Translations under genes and position numbers: made by a program | In this document: positions 14,819-23,385 of the stretch, piece after piece | Position numbering within the stretch: position 1 is the stretch's first letter | How the letters are laid out: every line of letters starts with the position of its first letter | Assembly: GCA_016876035.1 (NCBI GenBank) | Contig: VGOE01000016.1 | Location: forward strand, 1 to 41,884 | Direction of reading: 5' to 3' | From: Chloroflexota bacterium | GTDB taxonomy: Bacteria > Chloroflexota > Dehalococcoidia > UBA2247 > RBG-13-53-26 | DNA: 41,884 bases | Notes under the pieces: generated by a model | Database searches by the model: none | Seen by the model: the letters and a program-made list of their open reading frames with translations, nothing else | What the model was told of the DNA's origin: nothing

Positions 14819-16147
14819 GTGAGCGACAAGCACCAATCATCCAAGCTTCCCCTTTTCCCCTTAACGGCAGAGAGCAACCACAAGAATCATCTCGTTATCG
14901 GCGGCTGTGATGCTGTAGATTTGGCCGCCAGTTTTGGCACTCCCCTGTACATCTTTGATGAGATCACGCTACGCACCAGGTGCCTCGACTACCGCCAAGA
15001 GTTTCAACGGCGCTACCCCAAGACAGCAGTAGTCTACGCCTGCAAGGCATTTATCAATCCGGTCTTGGCGCGCATCTTGCACCAGGATGGTCTGGGGCTC
15101 GATGTGGTCTCCGCCGGGGAGATGGCCATTGCCAGGTCTGTTGCCTTTCCTCCGCAGATGGTCTACTTCCACGGCAACAACAAGACCGAGGAGGAACTAA
15201 GACTGGCCCTGGATTGGGGAGTGGGGCGTATAGTAGTCGATAACTTCCGTGAGCTCAGCCTGCTGAGCAGTTTAGCTAAGGAGGGAGGAAAGACCCAAGA
15301 TATTCTGCTGCGCCTGTCCCCAGGTGTTGATCCCCACACGCATGGCCACACCACTACCGGCATCCTTGACAGCAAATTCGGGTTCCCCATCAGTACGGGA
15401 CAAGCCGAAGAGGCGCTCACCAAAGCACTGGACTTCCCTAGCCTTAATTTGACAGGGCTGCACTTCCACCTAGGCTCCCCTATTTTTGAGACTCAACCCT
15501 ACGTGGAAGCCCTTGAAATTTTGCTCCGCTTTGCGGCTGAAATAAGCAAGAAACACAGCTTTGAGTTGAGAGAATTGGACATAGGCGGTGGTTTTGCCAT
15601 CCAGTATTTGCTAGAGTCTCCACCCCCATCGATTGGCAGCTATGCTGAGGCTATCACTTCGGCGCTCCTTAATCTTAGTAGCCAGCTTAAACTGGCTGCG
15701 CCGCAACTGATCATCGAACCAGGAAGAGGAATCGTAGGTCAGGCAGGGGTAGCCCTTTACCGAATAGGCGGGTCAAAGGATATCCCAGGCATACGCAAAT
15801 ACGTCTTTGTTGACGGCGGGATGGGAGACAACATCAGACCTCCCCTCTATGGTGCCAAATACGAAGCCCTGATCGCCAACAGAACTACGGAAGCAGAAAC
15901 AGAGAAGGTTACCATAGCTGGCAAGTTCTGCGAGTCAGGCGATATCCTGATCAAGGATATCTATCTTCCTAAGGTAAGGGAGGGCGATATCCTGGCTGTA
16001 CCAGCTTGTGGTGCCTACTGCCTTTCCATGGCCAGCAATTACAATGCTTGCCTCAAACCGGCTATCGTCCTGGTCAAGGAAGGACGGGCGCAACTCATCC
16101 GGCGTCGCGAAACCTACGATGACCTGATGAGATGCGACCTGTTTTGA
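14819..16147 (+). CDS. lysA: Diaminopimelate decarboxylase
   Basis: LysA decarboxylates meso-diaminopimelate to lysine. The 442-residue fold-type III PLP enzyme has the cofactor lysine in YACKAF (Lys76), HFHLGSPI (about 219-226), the phosphate-binding GGGFAIQY (about 257-264), EPGRGIVG (about 302-309), CESGD near 364 and a C-terminal GAYCLSMASNYN. The GTG at 14819 is chosen because the N-terminal residues lead directly into family homology (LVIGGCDAVDLAASFGTPLYIFD). The gene follows acpP by 57 bases and precedes holB. Confidence 0.95.
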   Translation: MSDKHQSSKLPLFPLTAESNHKNHLVIGGCDAVDLAASFGTPLYIFDEITLRTRCLDYRQEFQRRYPKTAVVYACKAFINPVLARILHQDGLGLDVVSAGEMAIARSVAFPPQMVYFHGNNKTEEELRLALDWGVGRIVVDNFRELSLLSSLAKEGGKTQDILLRLSPGVDPHTHGHTTTGILDSKFGFPISTGQAEEALTKALDFPSLNLTGLHFHLGSPIFETQPYVEALEILLRFAAEISKKHSFELRELDIGGGFAIQYLLESPPPSIGSYAEAITSALLNLSSQLKLAAPQLIIEPGRGIVGQAGVALYRIGGSKDIPGIRKYVFVDGGMGDNIRPPLYGAKYEALIANRTTEAETEKVTIAGKFCESGDILIKDIYLPKVREGDILAVPACGAYCLSMASNYNACLKPAIVLVKEGRAQLIRRRETYDDLMRCDLF

Positions 16148-16174
16148 AAGCCATTCAAGACGGAGCGGGCCCAG

Positions 16175-17161
16175 ATGTGGAAGATTATAGGTCAATCCAG
16201 GGCGACTACGCTCCTGGAACGCAGCATTAAGGCAGGACAGCTTTCCCATGCCTATCTTTTTGTCGGGCCACCTCACGTTGGTAAGTTCACCTTGGCATTG
16301 GGCCTGGCCCAGGCGGTAAATTGCCAGGCAAGCGATGTCCCTTGTGGAGAGTGTACCTCCTGCCGGCGGATTGCGGGAGGCAAGCACAGTGACATCTATG
16401 TAATAGGCGTCCTTTCAGGAGAGGGCAAGAAAGAGATAAGCATAGACCAAGTGAAGGAAATGCAAAGTGCCGCCAGTCTGCCCCCGTATGAGGGCAGGCA
16501 CAAAGTGTTTATCTTTGACAAAGCTGAGCTTCTTTCCCAGGAAGCGGCCAACCGCCTGCTCAAGACCCTGGAGGAGCCCTCACCTCGGGTGCTCATCATC
16601 CTGCTTACCTCCCGGGAGAGTGAGGTGCTACCGACGGTTGTTTCCCGCTGCCAGCGAGTGGAACTGCGTCCCCTCCCCATTACCCTGATCAAAGAAACAT
16701 TAGCCGAGCGGTATTCCATTGACAACCAAAAAGCGGAACTCCTTGCCCGGGTGTCGGGCGGGTGCCTGGGTTGGGCACTGCTGGCCTTGCAGGAGGAAGC
16801 ATTGCTGAAAACAAGAGACCAGAGGCTGGCCAACATGGCAAGACTCAGAGAGGCAACTATCATGCAGCGCTTCGCCTATGCGGCTGAACTGGCAAACCAG
16901 TTCAGCAAGCGACGTGAGGAGATAAAGGAGACCCTTGACCTGTGGATACGGTGGTGGCATGACCTGCTCTTGATTCGAGGCGACAACAGTGAGTCTATCA
17001 CCAATGTAGACCATCAAGCTGCGCTCTTTCAGCAGGCCAGAGACCTCAATGGCAGGCAAATCTCGGGCTTCATCCGCCACCTTCAGGAGGCAAGCCAAGC
17101 GCTGGAGCAGAATGCCAATCCTCGCCTGGTCTTCGACAATCTCATGTTAACTATGCCGTAG
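16175..17161 (+). CDS. holB: DNA polymerase III delta' subunit
   Basis: The 328-residue clamp-loader ATPase relative has a P-loop GPPHVGKFT (31-39), a four-cysteine zinc module (Cys50, Cys57, Cys60, Cys63), HKVFIFDKAELLSQEAANRLLKTLEEP and the sensor-1-like LTSRESEVLPTVVSRCQ. The first part resembles DnaX closely, but the length, lack of a long C-terminus and altered Walker B region (FDKAE) fit delta'. The C-terminal third (RIRWWHDLLLIRG-like helices) is typical of this subunit. It helps load the sliding clamp. The ATG at 16175 gives the standard start. Confidence 0.88.
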   Translation: MWKIIGQSRATTLLERSIKAGQLSHAYLFVGPPHVGKFTLALGLAQAVNCQASDVPCGECTSCRRIAGGKHSDIYVIGVLSGEGKKEISIDQVKEMQSAASLPPYEGRHKVFIFDKAELLSQEAANRLLKTLEEPSPRVLIILLTSRESEVLPTVVSRCQRVELRPLPITLIKETLAERYSIDNQKAELLARVSGGCLGWALLALQEEALLKTRDQRLANMARLREATIMQRFAYAAELANQFSKRREEIKETLDLWIRWWHDLLLIRGDNSESITNVDHQAALFQQARDLNGRQISGFIRHLQEASQALEQNANPRLVFDNLMLTMP

Positions 17162-17179
17162 AAAGGACTGAGCGCAGAC

Positions 17180-18277
17180 TTGAAGTCAAATAATGATCCG
17201 GAGAGGCTTATCAGGCCACACCTGCTGAACACCAAACCCTATGCTTACGTCTCCCCCCTGGAGGCCCTCAGTGAGGACACCGGCGTGGCGACTGAAGAGA
17301 TCATCAAACTTGACGGGAATGAGAACCCCTATGGTTGCTCCCCCAGGGTAAGGGAGGCCCTCTCCACCTATCCCTATTACCACATTTACCCCGACTCTGA
17401 GCAGCGCCAGCTACGGAAGGCGCTGGAAGGATATGTTGGAGTATCTTCCCGTCGTCTGCTAGCAGGGAGCGGCAGTGACGAGCTTATCGACTGGATTGTG
17501 CGCCTTTTTATTGAGCCAGGGGATAGGGTGATCAACTGTACGCCCACCTTTGGCATGTACCCCTTTAGCACCGAGACCGGTGGCGGCAGGGTAATTGAGG
17601 TACCACGAGACGAAGACTTTGCCGTTGATGTGCCCGCGGTGAAGAAAGTCATAGTGAAGGAAAGGGCTAAGCTTATATTCCTCGCCTCCCCCAATAATCC
17701 CACCGGCAATGCTACTCCTGAACGGGATATCCTGGCCCTGCTCGAAACCGGGATAATGTTAGTATTGGATGAGGCTTACTACGAGTTCAGTGGGCATACC
17801 TTGGTGCCTCTGGCAGGCGACCACGACAACCTGATCATCCTGCGTACTTTCAGCAAGTGGGCCGGTTTGGCCGGTCTGAGGGTAGGCTATGGTATCTTTC
17901 CAGAGAAAATCGCCCGACACCTGACGAGAGTTAAGCCACCTTACAACGTGAACATAGCTGCCCAGATTGCAGCGCTGGAGTCGCTGAAAGATCTAGACTA
18001 TTTGCAGCCGACTATCAGAGCTATCATCGCGGAACGAGAGCGCCTGTTCACCAGGCTGGCCGAAATTGAGTGGCTTAAGCCCTACCCGTCAAAGGCGAAC
18101 TTCATCCTCTGTCATGTTATTGGCAGGCAGGCAAGGGATGTCCACCAAGAATTAAGACGGAAGGGCATCTCTGTCCGCTACTTTGACACCCCGCGCCTCA
18201 CAAACTGCCTTCGCATAAGCGTGGGAAAGCCGGAGCATACTGATGCCCTGATTGCAGCACTCAGTCAGATTTGCTAG
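17180..18277 (+). CDS. hisC: Histidinol-phosphate aminotransferase
   Basis: HisC transfers an amino group from glutamate to imidazole-acetol phosphate in histidine synthesis. The 365-residue fold-type I PLP enzyme has LDGNENPYG (44-52), SPNNPTGN (170-177), LDEAYYEF (196-203) with Asp197, and FSKWAGLAGLRVGYG with cofactor Lys226. The TTG at 17180 is 12 bases after AAAGGA and is the only start that includes the conserved N-terminus (RPHLLNTKPYAYVSPLEAL). It is separated from hisG by about 9.5 kb but lies in the same direction, so the his genes are scattered within one long unit. Confidence 0.94.
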   Translation: MKSNNDPERLIRPHLLNTKPYAYVSPLEALSEDTGVATEEIIKLDGNENPYGCSPRVREALSTYPYYHIYPDSEQRQLRKALEGYVGVSSRRLLAGSGSDELIDWIVRLFIEPGDRVINCTPTFGMYPFSTETGGGRVIEVPRDEDFAVDVPAVKKVIVKERAKLIFLASPNNPTGNATPERDILALLETGIMLVLDEAYYEFSGHTLVPLAGDHDNLIILRTFSKWAGLAGLRVGYGIFPEKIARHLTRVKPPYNVNIAAQIAALESLKDLDYLQPTIRAIIAERERLFTRLAEIEWLKPYPSKANFILCHVIGRQARDVHQELRRKGISVRYFDTPRLTNCLRISVGKPEHTDALIAALSQIC

Positions 18278-18327
18278 AATGATGTCACCGCTGAGTGAGT
18301 CAGAAAGAAAAAGGAGGGAAACAATAG

Positions 18328-18738
18328 ATGATAAAGCAACTATACGGGGTAAACATAGCGGTGAAGGATCTTGATGAAGCGGTGAAGAAGTATTCCGCGA
18401 TCCTCGGCGGAAAGGTGGAGTGGACCAAGCCTGAAGACTTTGCTTTCCCCGGGCTGAGAGGGGCCACTGTTTGGGTAGGCGACGTTAGAATCAACCTGAT
18501 TGCCTCGAGCAACCCAGATACCTCAATCTACAAGTTTGTAGAGAGTCGGGGAGAGGGCGTGTTCCTGCTCTCCTTCCAAGTGACCGACCTGCCGAACGAT
18601 ATGAAAGACCTAACAGCTAAGGGAGTGAAGCTGGTAAGCCCTGACAAGCCCATGACCTATTCTGGCGGCATAGTCAACTTCGGGCATCCCAAGTCACTAT
18701 TTGGTGTACAGATGGAGTTCATCCAGCCAAAGGAGTAG
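18328..18738 (+). CDS. VOC-family (glyoxalase/epimerase-like) protein, copy 1
   Basis: This 136-residue protein has two beta-alpha-beta-beta-beta modules of the vicinal oxygen chelate fold: N-terminal MIKQLYGVNIAVKDLDEAV and C-terminal VFLLSFQVTDLPNDM. It resembles methylmalonyl-CoA epimerase-like proteins, but the His expected before IAVKDL is replaced (GVN) and that in the second module is replaced by Leu, leaving a Glu in GVQMEF. So a standard metal site is doubtful. A strong GGAGGGAAA ribosome site supports ATG 18328. The paralogue at 18865 probably arose by tandem duplication. Confidence 0.8.
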   Translation: MIKQLYGVNIAVKDLDEAVKKYSAILGGKVEWTKPEDFAFPGLRGATVWVGDVRINLIASSNPDTSIYKFVESRGEGVFLLSFQVTDLPNDMKDLTAKGVKLVSPDKPMTYSGGIVNFGHPKSLFGVQMEFIQPKE

Positions 18739-18864
18739 GGCTGGGTTTCTGATATTCGATAAGACCTTCACTTCATAGCGAGTGAAGCGAAGTAGCGTAT
18801 GGGGATGCTCTGAGGCCGCTTAAGATGATCCCCGAGTGATTACCGGGTACCAAGGAAGCAGGAA

Positions 18865-19296
18865 ACGATAAAACGGTTCCTCGATGTAGCCATAGCAGTG
18901 CAAGACTTAGACGCTGCGGTTAAGAGATACTCCGAGGTCCTGGGTGTGGCACCTAGTCTGCTTCCGCCAGAGCGTTATGCCTACTCTGGGCTTAGGGGTG
19001 TCAGGTTTCGCCTGGGCAACGTAGCCATCAGTTTAGTTGCCTCAGAAGAGGCTAGCAGTCCGATCGCCAGATTCCTCGCTGTCAGAGGAGAAGGGGTAAA
19101 CCACATCTCGTTGGAGGTCACCGACATAGAGCAGGCCATGAAAGACTGGGCAGCTAAGGGCGTCAGTTTTGCCAGCGATGCGCCGCTAGACTTTTCCGGC
19201 GGGCAAGTCATTTTTGCCCATCCTAAGTCCTTGCATGGCGTCCAGATTGCCCTTGTGCAGGCAAAGCCAGACACAGATGTGCTGGTAAGCGGATAA
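18865..19296 (+). CDS. VOC-family protein, copy 2, without a canonical start codon
   Basis: This is a paralogue of the preceding gene, aligning along its length (TIKRFLDVAIAVQDLDAAV against MIKQLYGVNIAVKDLDEAV). At the position matching the copy 1 ATG stands ACG (18865-18867), preceded by an AAGGA/AGGA-type site, and no ATG, GTG or TTG is in frame between the upstream stop at 18826 and GTG 18898. Translation from 18898 would remove the first strand of the fold. It has a His in the second module (GVNHISLEV) but Ala instead of the last Glu ligand (GVQIAL), the reverse of copy 1. Options are ACG initiation, a short product from 18898, a recent pseudogene or a base error. Confidence 0.65.
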   Translation, partial: TIKRFLDVAIAVQDLDAAVKRYSEVLGVAPSLLPPERYAYSGLRGVRFRLGNVAISLVASEEASSPIARFLAVRGEGVNHISLEVTDIEQAMKDWAAKGVSFASDAPLDFSGGQVIFAHPKSLHGVQIALVQAKPDTDVLVSG

Positions 19297-19363
19297 GTTC
19301 ACAGAGAGATTATTAATCAGCGACGTGCTGGTTTGGGCTGAAGCCAGAGTATAGGAAACAGCA

Positions 19364-19951
19364 ATGACGGAGAGAATAGCCAGTATCAAGAGGGAAACTC
19401 AGGAGACCGCGGTGGGTGTAGAACTGGCCATCGATGGCCAGGGTGAGTTCCAGATAACCACCGGGCTCAGGATGTTTGACCACCTTTTGTCGCAGCTTGC
19501 CAAACACGGGGTCTTCGACCTCAAGGTCTCAGGCACCGGGGCTGACCCGCATCACCTGGTAGAGGATGTCGCCCTTTGCCTTGGTCGAGTCTTCAACCAG
19601 GCGCTGGGAGGAAAAGAAGGGATCGTCAGGATGGGGCATGCCATCGTACCGATGGATGACGCCTTGGCGCTGGTGGCTGTGGACATTAGCGGCAGGGGGC
19701 ACGCCGCAGCAGAGCTAGCCTTCGACGAGGAGAAAATCGCCGATTTACCTGCCAGCCTCATCCCTCACTTCCTGGAGACTTTCGCCTCTGAGGCCCGCAT
19801 CAACCTGCATGCCCAGATCCTCCGAGGAAGCAACGACCACCACAAAGCAGAAGCGACCTTCAAAGCGCTGGGGCGGGCGCTAGACAGTGCCACCAGACAC
19901 GATGACCGCATCAGAGGGAGAATACCCAGCACCAAGAGGCTCATCGACTAA
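19364..19951 (+). CDS. hisB: Imidazoleglycerol-phosphate dehydratase
   Basis: HisB dehydrates imidazole glycerol phosphate in histidine synthesis. The 195-residue monofunctional enzyme has the metal-binding motifs [13 protein letters not shown] (His40, His48) and [10 protein letters not shown] (His63, His64, Glu67), then [19 protein letters not shown] and SGRGH. The usual MDEAL is MDDAL, a conservative change. The C-terminal [17 protein letters not shown] carries the last ligands. No histidinol phosphatase domain is fused. It is the last gene before a strong terminator. Confidence 0.95.
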   Translation: MTERIASIKRETQETAVGVELAIDGQGEFQITTGLRMFDHLLSQLAKHGVFDLKVSGTGADPHHLVEDVALCLGRVFNQALGGKEGIVRMGHAIVPMDDALALVAVDISGRGHAAAELAFDEEKIADLPASLIPHFLETFASEARINLHAQILRGSNDHHKAEATFKALGRALDSATRHDDRIRGRIPSTKRLID

Positions 19952-20013
19952 TAGCTCTGGGCAGTGGACTGGGAGAGAAAAGCTAAAACTAAATAAGAGC
20001 TGAAACTGACATC

Positions 20014-20046
20014 GAGGAGCGACCTTCGCGGTCGCTCCTCCTTTTT
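20014..20046 (+). terminator. Intrinsic terminator of the long operon
   Basis: A perfect 11-bp GC-rich stem (20014-20024 with 20030-20040, GAGGAGCGACC/GGTCGCTCCTC) with a 5-base TTCGC loop is followed by CTTTTTG. It lies 63 bases after hisB. No A-run precedes it, so it should act on + strand transcription only. Confidence 0.92.
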
Positions 20047-20175
20047 GCAGCTACTTTAGTGCGGATTTTTTACTGCGAATCCTGAGTGGTTCGGCTTCAG
20101 CGCGTGGTACGCAGACTCTCAGCAGAACCTGTTCCGCTTCTCGACGTTCCTATCAGTTCCTGTCAACGCCCGAAC

Positions 20176-23100
20176 TCAATTGCCGAGGCTACCCAATTCG
20201 ATAACCTGGAATCCCTTGATCTCTGAGCGGAGCAAATCTACTGTCTCGGGATGGCATGTGAACAGTATCACCTGGTGGTTTTCAGTCAGGAGCTTGATAG
20301 CCTTGCAGGCTTCTCGCGCCCGCCGAGGGTCGAAGTTCGCGAGAACGTCGTCCATGACAACGGGAAGAGTTTCAGAGCGCCGTCCGAACTCCTGCACAAG
20401 CCCAAAGCGCAAGGCGAGGTAGAGCTGCTCGGCAGTACCCCGACTTAGTTGTCCAACGTCTTTCCGCTCACCTCGTTGGTCTTCTATTGCAATCCGGTTT
20501 TCTCCGGGCGGCGACAAAAGGCGCGGATACCGCCTCCCCGTGATACACGAGAAATACGCTTGCGCTTCCTGCACCACGGCTGGCTGACGTTCCCTTTCAT
20601 ACCGCTCTCGCGCTTTCTTAAGGAAAGCTTGAGCAATGCTGAGCACAGACCACTCGTGGGCCTTCTTTCTTAGATCGCCGATGACTCCGCCAAGACGGAA
20701 GCGAAGGACAGAAGATTCGTCCTCGGCTTCCAACTTCTTTACTTGGTCATCAATCCGGCCCCACTCCTTGTTTCTCTCATCACGCTGCAACTCCATTTCT
20801 GAAACCTTCTGGCCGAGTTCACGTTCACGCCTGTGTAGCTCCTCTGGAGTCATATCCTTGATCTCATTCAAGAATTCTTCAAGGGCGTTGCCTCGACCGG
20901 CTATCCGCTCCAAGTTCTTAGTTCTTTCTCTGATGGAGGAGAGGAGGCTTTCTCTCTCTGTGTGGATTCTCGCCAGTTCGTGGAATTCCTCTTCAGTCTC
21001 TGCACTGGCTTGGCTCAAAAGTTCCTTCCGCTCGTTGTCTATCTGTTCATATCGGCACCTGAGATGATCCTCTTCGAGAGTCCTCTCCTCAATTATTCTG
21101 CGGAGTTGCACAGCCATTTCGGAATCATGCTGGTTCTCTTCAAAGCACTTTATCAGTTCATCAACAACCGCCGGAAAGGCATCGCGAGGCCTCTCACTCT
21201 GCTTACAGGACTCAAGAACGTCATTTGCCATCTTCTCATATTTTCGCATTGCTGATTCCACGGTCTCGATGCGTGCGGTATGATCCTCCAGTGCCTTGAT
21301 CTTTTCGTAGGCGCTTTCAACCCTAGAAAGTAGCTCAAGACACGTATCGGTGCTGAGGTCAGTGTCGATGGCTCGCTCTTCAAGACAGGTCGCCCATTCT
21401 GCGTGCACTGCCAGCATGTTGTCGCGAGCTTGGCTTTCAGTGTCTTCAGCCTTTCTAACTCGCTCCTCTTGTTCATCAACCCGATCGTGGGCTTCGGTAA
21501 CCCGTTGTTTTGCCTCATTCCACCCCCGAAGTTCTTCCACAGCCTTCTGAATTTGCATATCCAAGGACTCCATATCTTCCACAGTCGGAATAGTATCAAA
21601 CCCAAGGGCATTTGCGGCCCGTCGCAAGGTCGTTTCCTCGCCTGCAATCTGATTGGACACCCTATGGAGATCTTCATCTAAACCGAGCAGTGTGTTCGAT
21701 ATAGTACCCTTTTCCTCCTGCAAAACTTCAATGCGCTCCCGCATTCTTTTCGACTGCTGGGCTCGTATCTGACTGTAGGCCAAGGCAATGATTCCTACCA
21801 AGAGCACTACACCAACGAAGGGGAACCACTCACCCTTGCTAGCAAACCACCCTGCCAAAGCGACGACGATTACTGCAGCAAGCAATGCTGGCCACATGGG
21901 AAGAAATGCCACGCTTTGCCTGAGTTGCGTCTCGATAGAGGCAAGATACGATTCGCGATCTGCTCGTCGCTCCCTTAGGTGTTCGCTTTTCTCTAACAGG
22001 CCCCGGTGTTTGGGGAGGGCAAATAGCAGTTCTCTGGCCCGGAGTCTCCGGGCCTCCAAAGCGTTCATATTCAGCTCACCTGGCTCGCTCAACCTCTCCA
22101 AGACCTTTTCGAGACGCTCGTGTTCTTTTCTTCTCTCTCCCAAGAGTGACTTGGCACTGCGCACCTCTTGCTGTGCATCTCGGAATTCCTGGGATGCGTT
22201 CAGAAGTGCTTTGCCATGACTGCGTACGGCCTCGCGCACAGGAAGCGATGTGTCAAACCCCTTCACGCGTTCCTCATCCCACCCAGGACCCATGTACCTC
22301 AAGCTTTCGGCCAAATCCCGCTTCTTAGCTTTCAGCTCTGCTTGCAACCCAGGCAGGTCTTTCTTTGCCGACTCGTATGCATTCAATCCGCGACGCAAGG
22401 TTTCTATTTTTGGAGCCGCTCGCAGCATTCGCTCGTCAACCTGGATGGAATCAAGTTCATTCTTAGCTTTCACTAGTCTTGTCTGAAGATCGATGAGGTT
22501 CTCCTGAAGGCTTCGGCTGGTCTCAACTATACGTTCTAGGCGGACAACACCGTCCGGTGGGAATTCGACAACCTCAGGTAGCTGGCTAAGCCGCCCCCTA
22601 CTTGCCTGCAGTTCCGTCCAATCATCCCAAGCCTGGATAAGATTCCTCACATGGACCAGCCTACTCTGCTCGGTAAGGAGATTCCCTTTTGTGGTAAGCA
22701 AATCCGCAGTCAGGCTATCGAGATTTCTTCGAAGAGAGTCATATTGTGATACCCGGTCGGATAGCTGTCGCAGTCGTGCTTTCAGTGTGTCCCCTTCTTG
22801 GAATAGCTTCGGGATCTCCTGAGAGCTTCCACTCTCCTTGAACAATTTCTGCCTCTGTTGATCAATCTCGCGTTCGATGTCTGCCAGGACCAAACGCCCT
22901 GTACCAATTCCTGCGCCGTAGATTCGAGCCCTGACACCCTCACTAGTCAAGGTTTCGAATGCCTGAAGTTCGCTAAGGCTGAAGGCGAATACATTGCGGA
23001 AGAGATCTCGAGAGGCATTCCCGAGAAGCGCGTTTAGATCGTCCATTCCGCCCTCTGAGCCATCAGGCAATGTGACAGCGAGCGCTCCACCTCGCGAACC

Positions 23101-23385
23101 GGCAAGACGCTCAACAACATATCTGCCCCCACGACGATCAGCTATAATTATCCGACCTCCGTGCCGTCCCCCACGAAGGGGAGGATAACGGTTCTCAGTA
23201 GTTCGAGCGTCAGCGAAACCGAACAGGATCGTGCGTATGAAAGAAAGAAGGGTACTTTTGCCTGATTCGTTGGGACCCAATACGACTGCAAGGGTTGGCG
23301 AGAAGCTAGCCTGCGCGCCTTCAGATGGGAGAGAGGCGTCTCGAAAGACCCCGTAACCGTCGATGTAGAGGGACTCGATTCGCAT
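20176..23385 (-). CDS. SbcC/YhaN-like AAA ATPase with membrane-spanning hairpin in the coiled coil
   Basis: The 1069-residue SMC/Rad50-like ATPase has a Walker A GPNESGKST (about 37-45), long coiled coils either side of a central hydrophobic hairpin (about 495-541, two candidate membrane spans), and a C-terminal signature and Walker B (QLSRGTAEQLYLALR then VVMDDVLANFD). YhaN-type proteins share this plan, with membrane spans where SbcC has a zinc hook. No CxxC hook is visible here. It probably works with the upstream YhaO-like nuclease on DNA ends. The ATG at 23385 overlaps the nuclease stop (TGATG); a TTG one codon earlier is also in frame. Confidence 0.88.
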   Translation of the reverse strand: MRIESLYIDGYGVFRDASLPSEGAQASFSPTLAVVLGPNESGKSTLLSFIRTILFGFADARTTENRYPPLRGGRHGGRIIIADRRGGRYVVERLAGSRGGALAVTLPDGSEGGMDDLNALLGNASRDLFRNVFAFSLSELQAFETLTSEGVRARIYGAGIGTGRLVLADIEREIDQQRQKLFKESGSSQEIPKLFQEGDTLKARLRQLSDRVSQYDSLRRNLDSLTADLLTTKGNLLTEQSRLVHVRNLIQAWDDWTELQASRGRLSQLPEVVEFPPDGVVRLERIVETSRSLQENLIDLQTRLVKAKNELDSIQVDERMLRAAPKIETLRRGLNAYESAKKDLPGLQAELKAKKRDLAESLRYMGPGWDEERVKGFDTSLPVREAVRSHGKALLNASQEFRDAQQEVRSAKSLLGERRKEHERLEKVLERLSEPGELNMNALEARRLRARELLFALPKHRGLLEKSEHLRERRADRESYLASIETQLRQSVAFLPMWPALLAAVIVVALAGWFASKGEWFPFVGVVLLVGIIALAYSQIRAQQSKRMRERIEVLQEEKGTISNTLLGLDEDLHRVSNQIAGEETTLRRAANALGFDTIPTVEDMESLDMQIQKAVEELRGWNEAKQRVTEAHDRVDEQEERVRKAEDTESQARDNMLAVHAEWATCLEERAIDTDLSTDTCLELLSRVESAYEKIKALEDHTARIETVESAMRKYEKMANDVLESCKQSERPRDAFPAVVDELIKCFEENQHDSEMAVQLRRIIEERTLEEDHLRCRYEQIDNERKELLSQASAETEEEFHELARIHTERESLLSSIRERTKNLERIAGRGNALEEFLNEIKDMTPEELHRRERELGQKVSEMELQRDERNKEWGRIDDQVKKLEAEDESSVLRFRLGGVIGDLRKKAHEWSVLSIAQAFLKKARERYERERQPAVVQEAQAYFSCITGRRYPRLLSPPGENRIAIEDQRGERKDVGQLSRGTAEQLYLALRFGLVQEFGRRSETLPVVMDDVLANFDPRRAREACKAIKLLTENHQVILFTCHPETVDLLRSEIKGFQVIELGSLGN

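Noticed and set aside
18766-18833. Small inverted repeats between the two VOC genes (18766-18787; 18801-18833)
   Set aside because: Stems are only 6-7 bp with no T-run, so neither a terminator nor a known element can be claimed.
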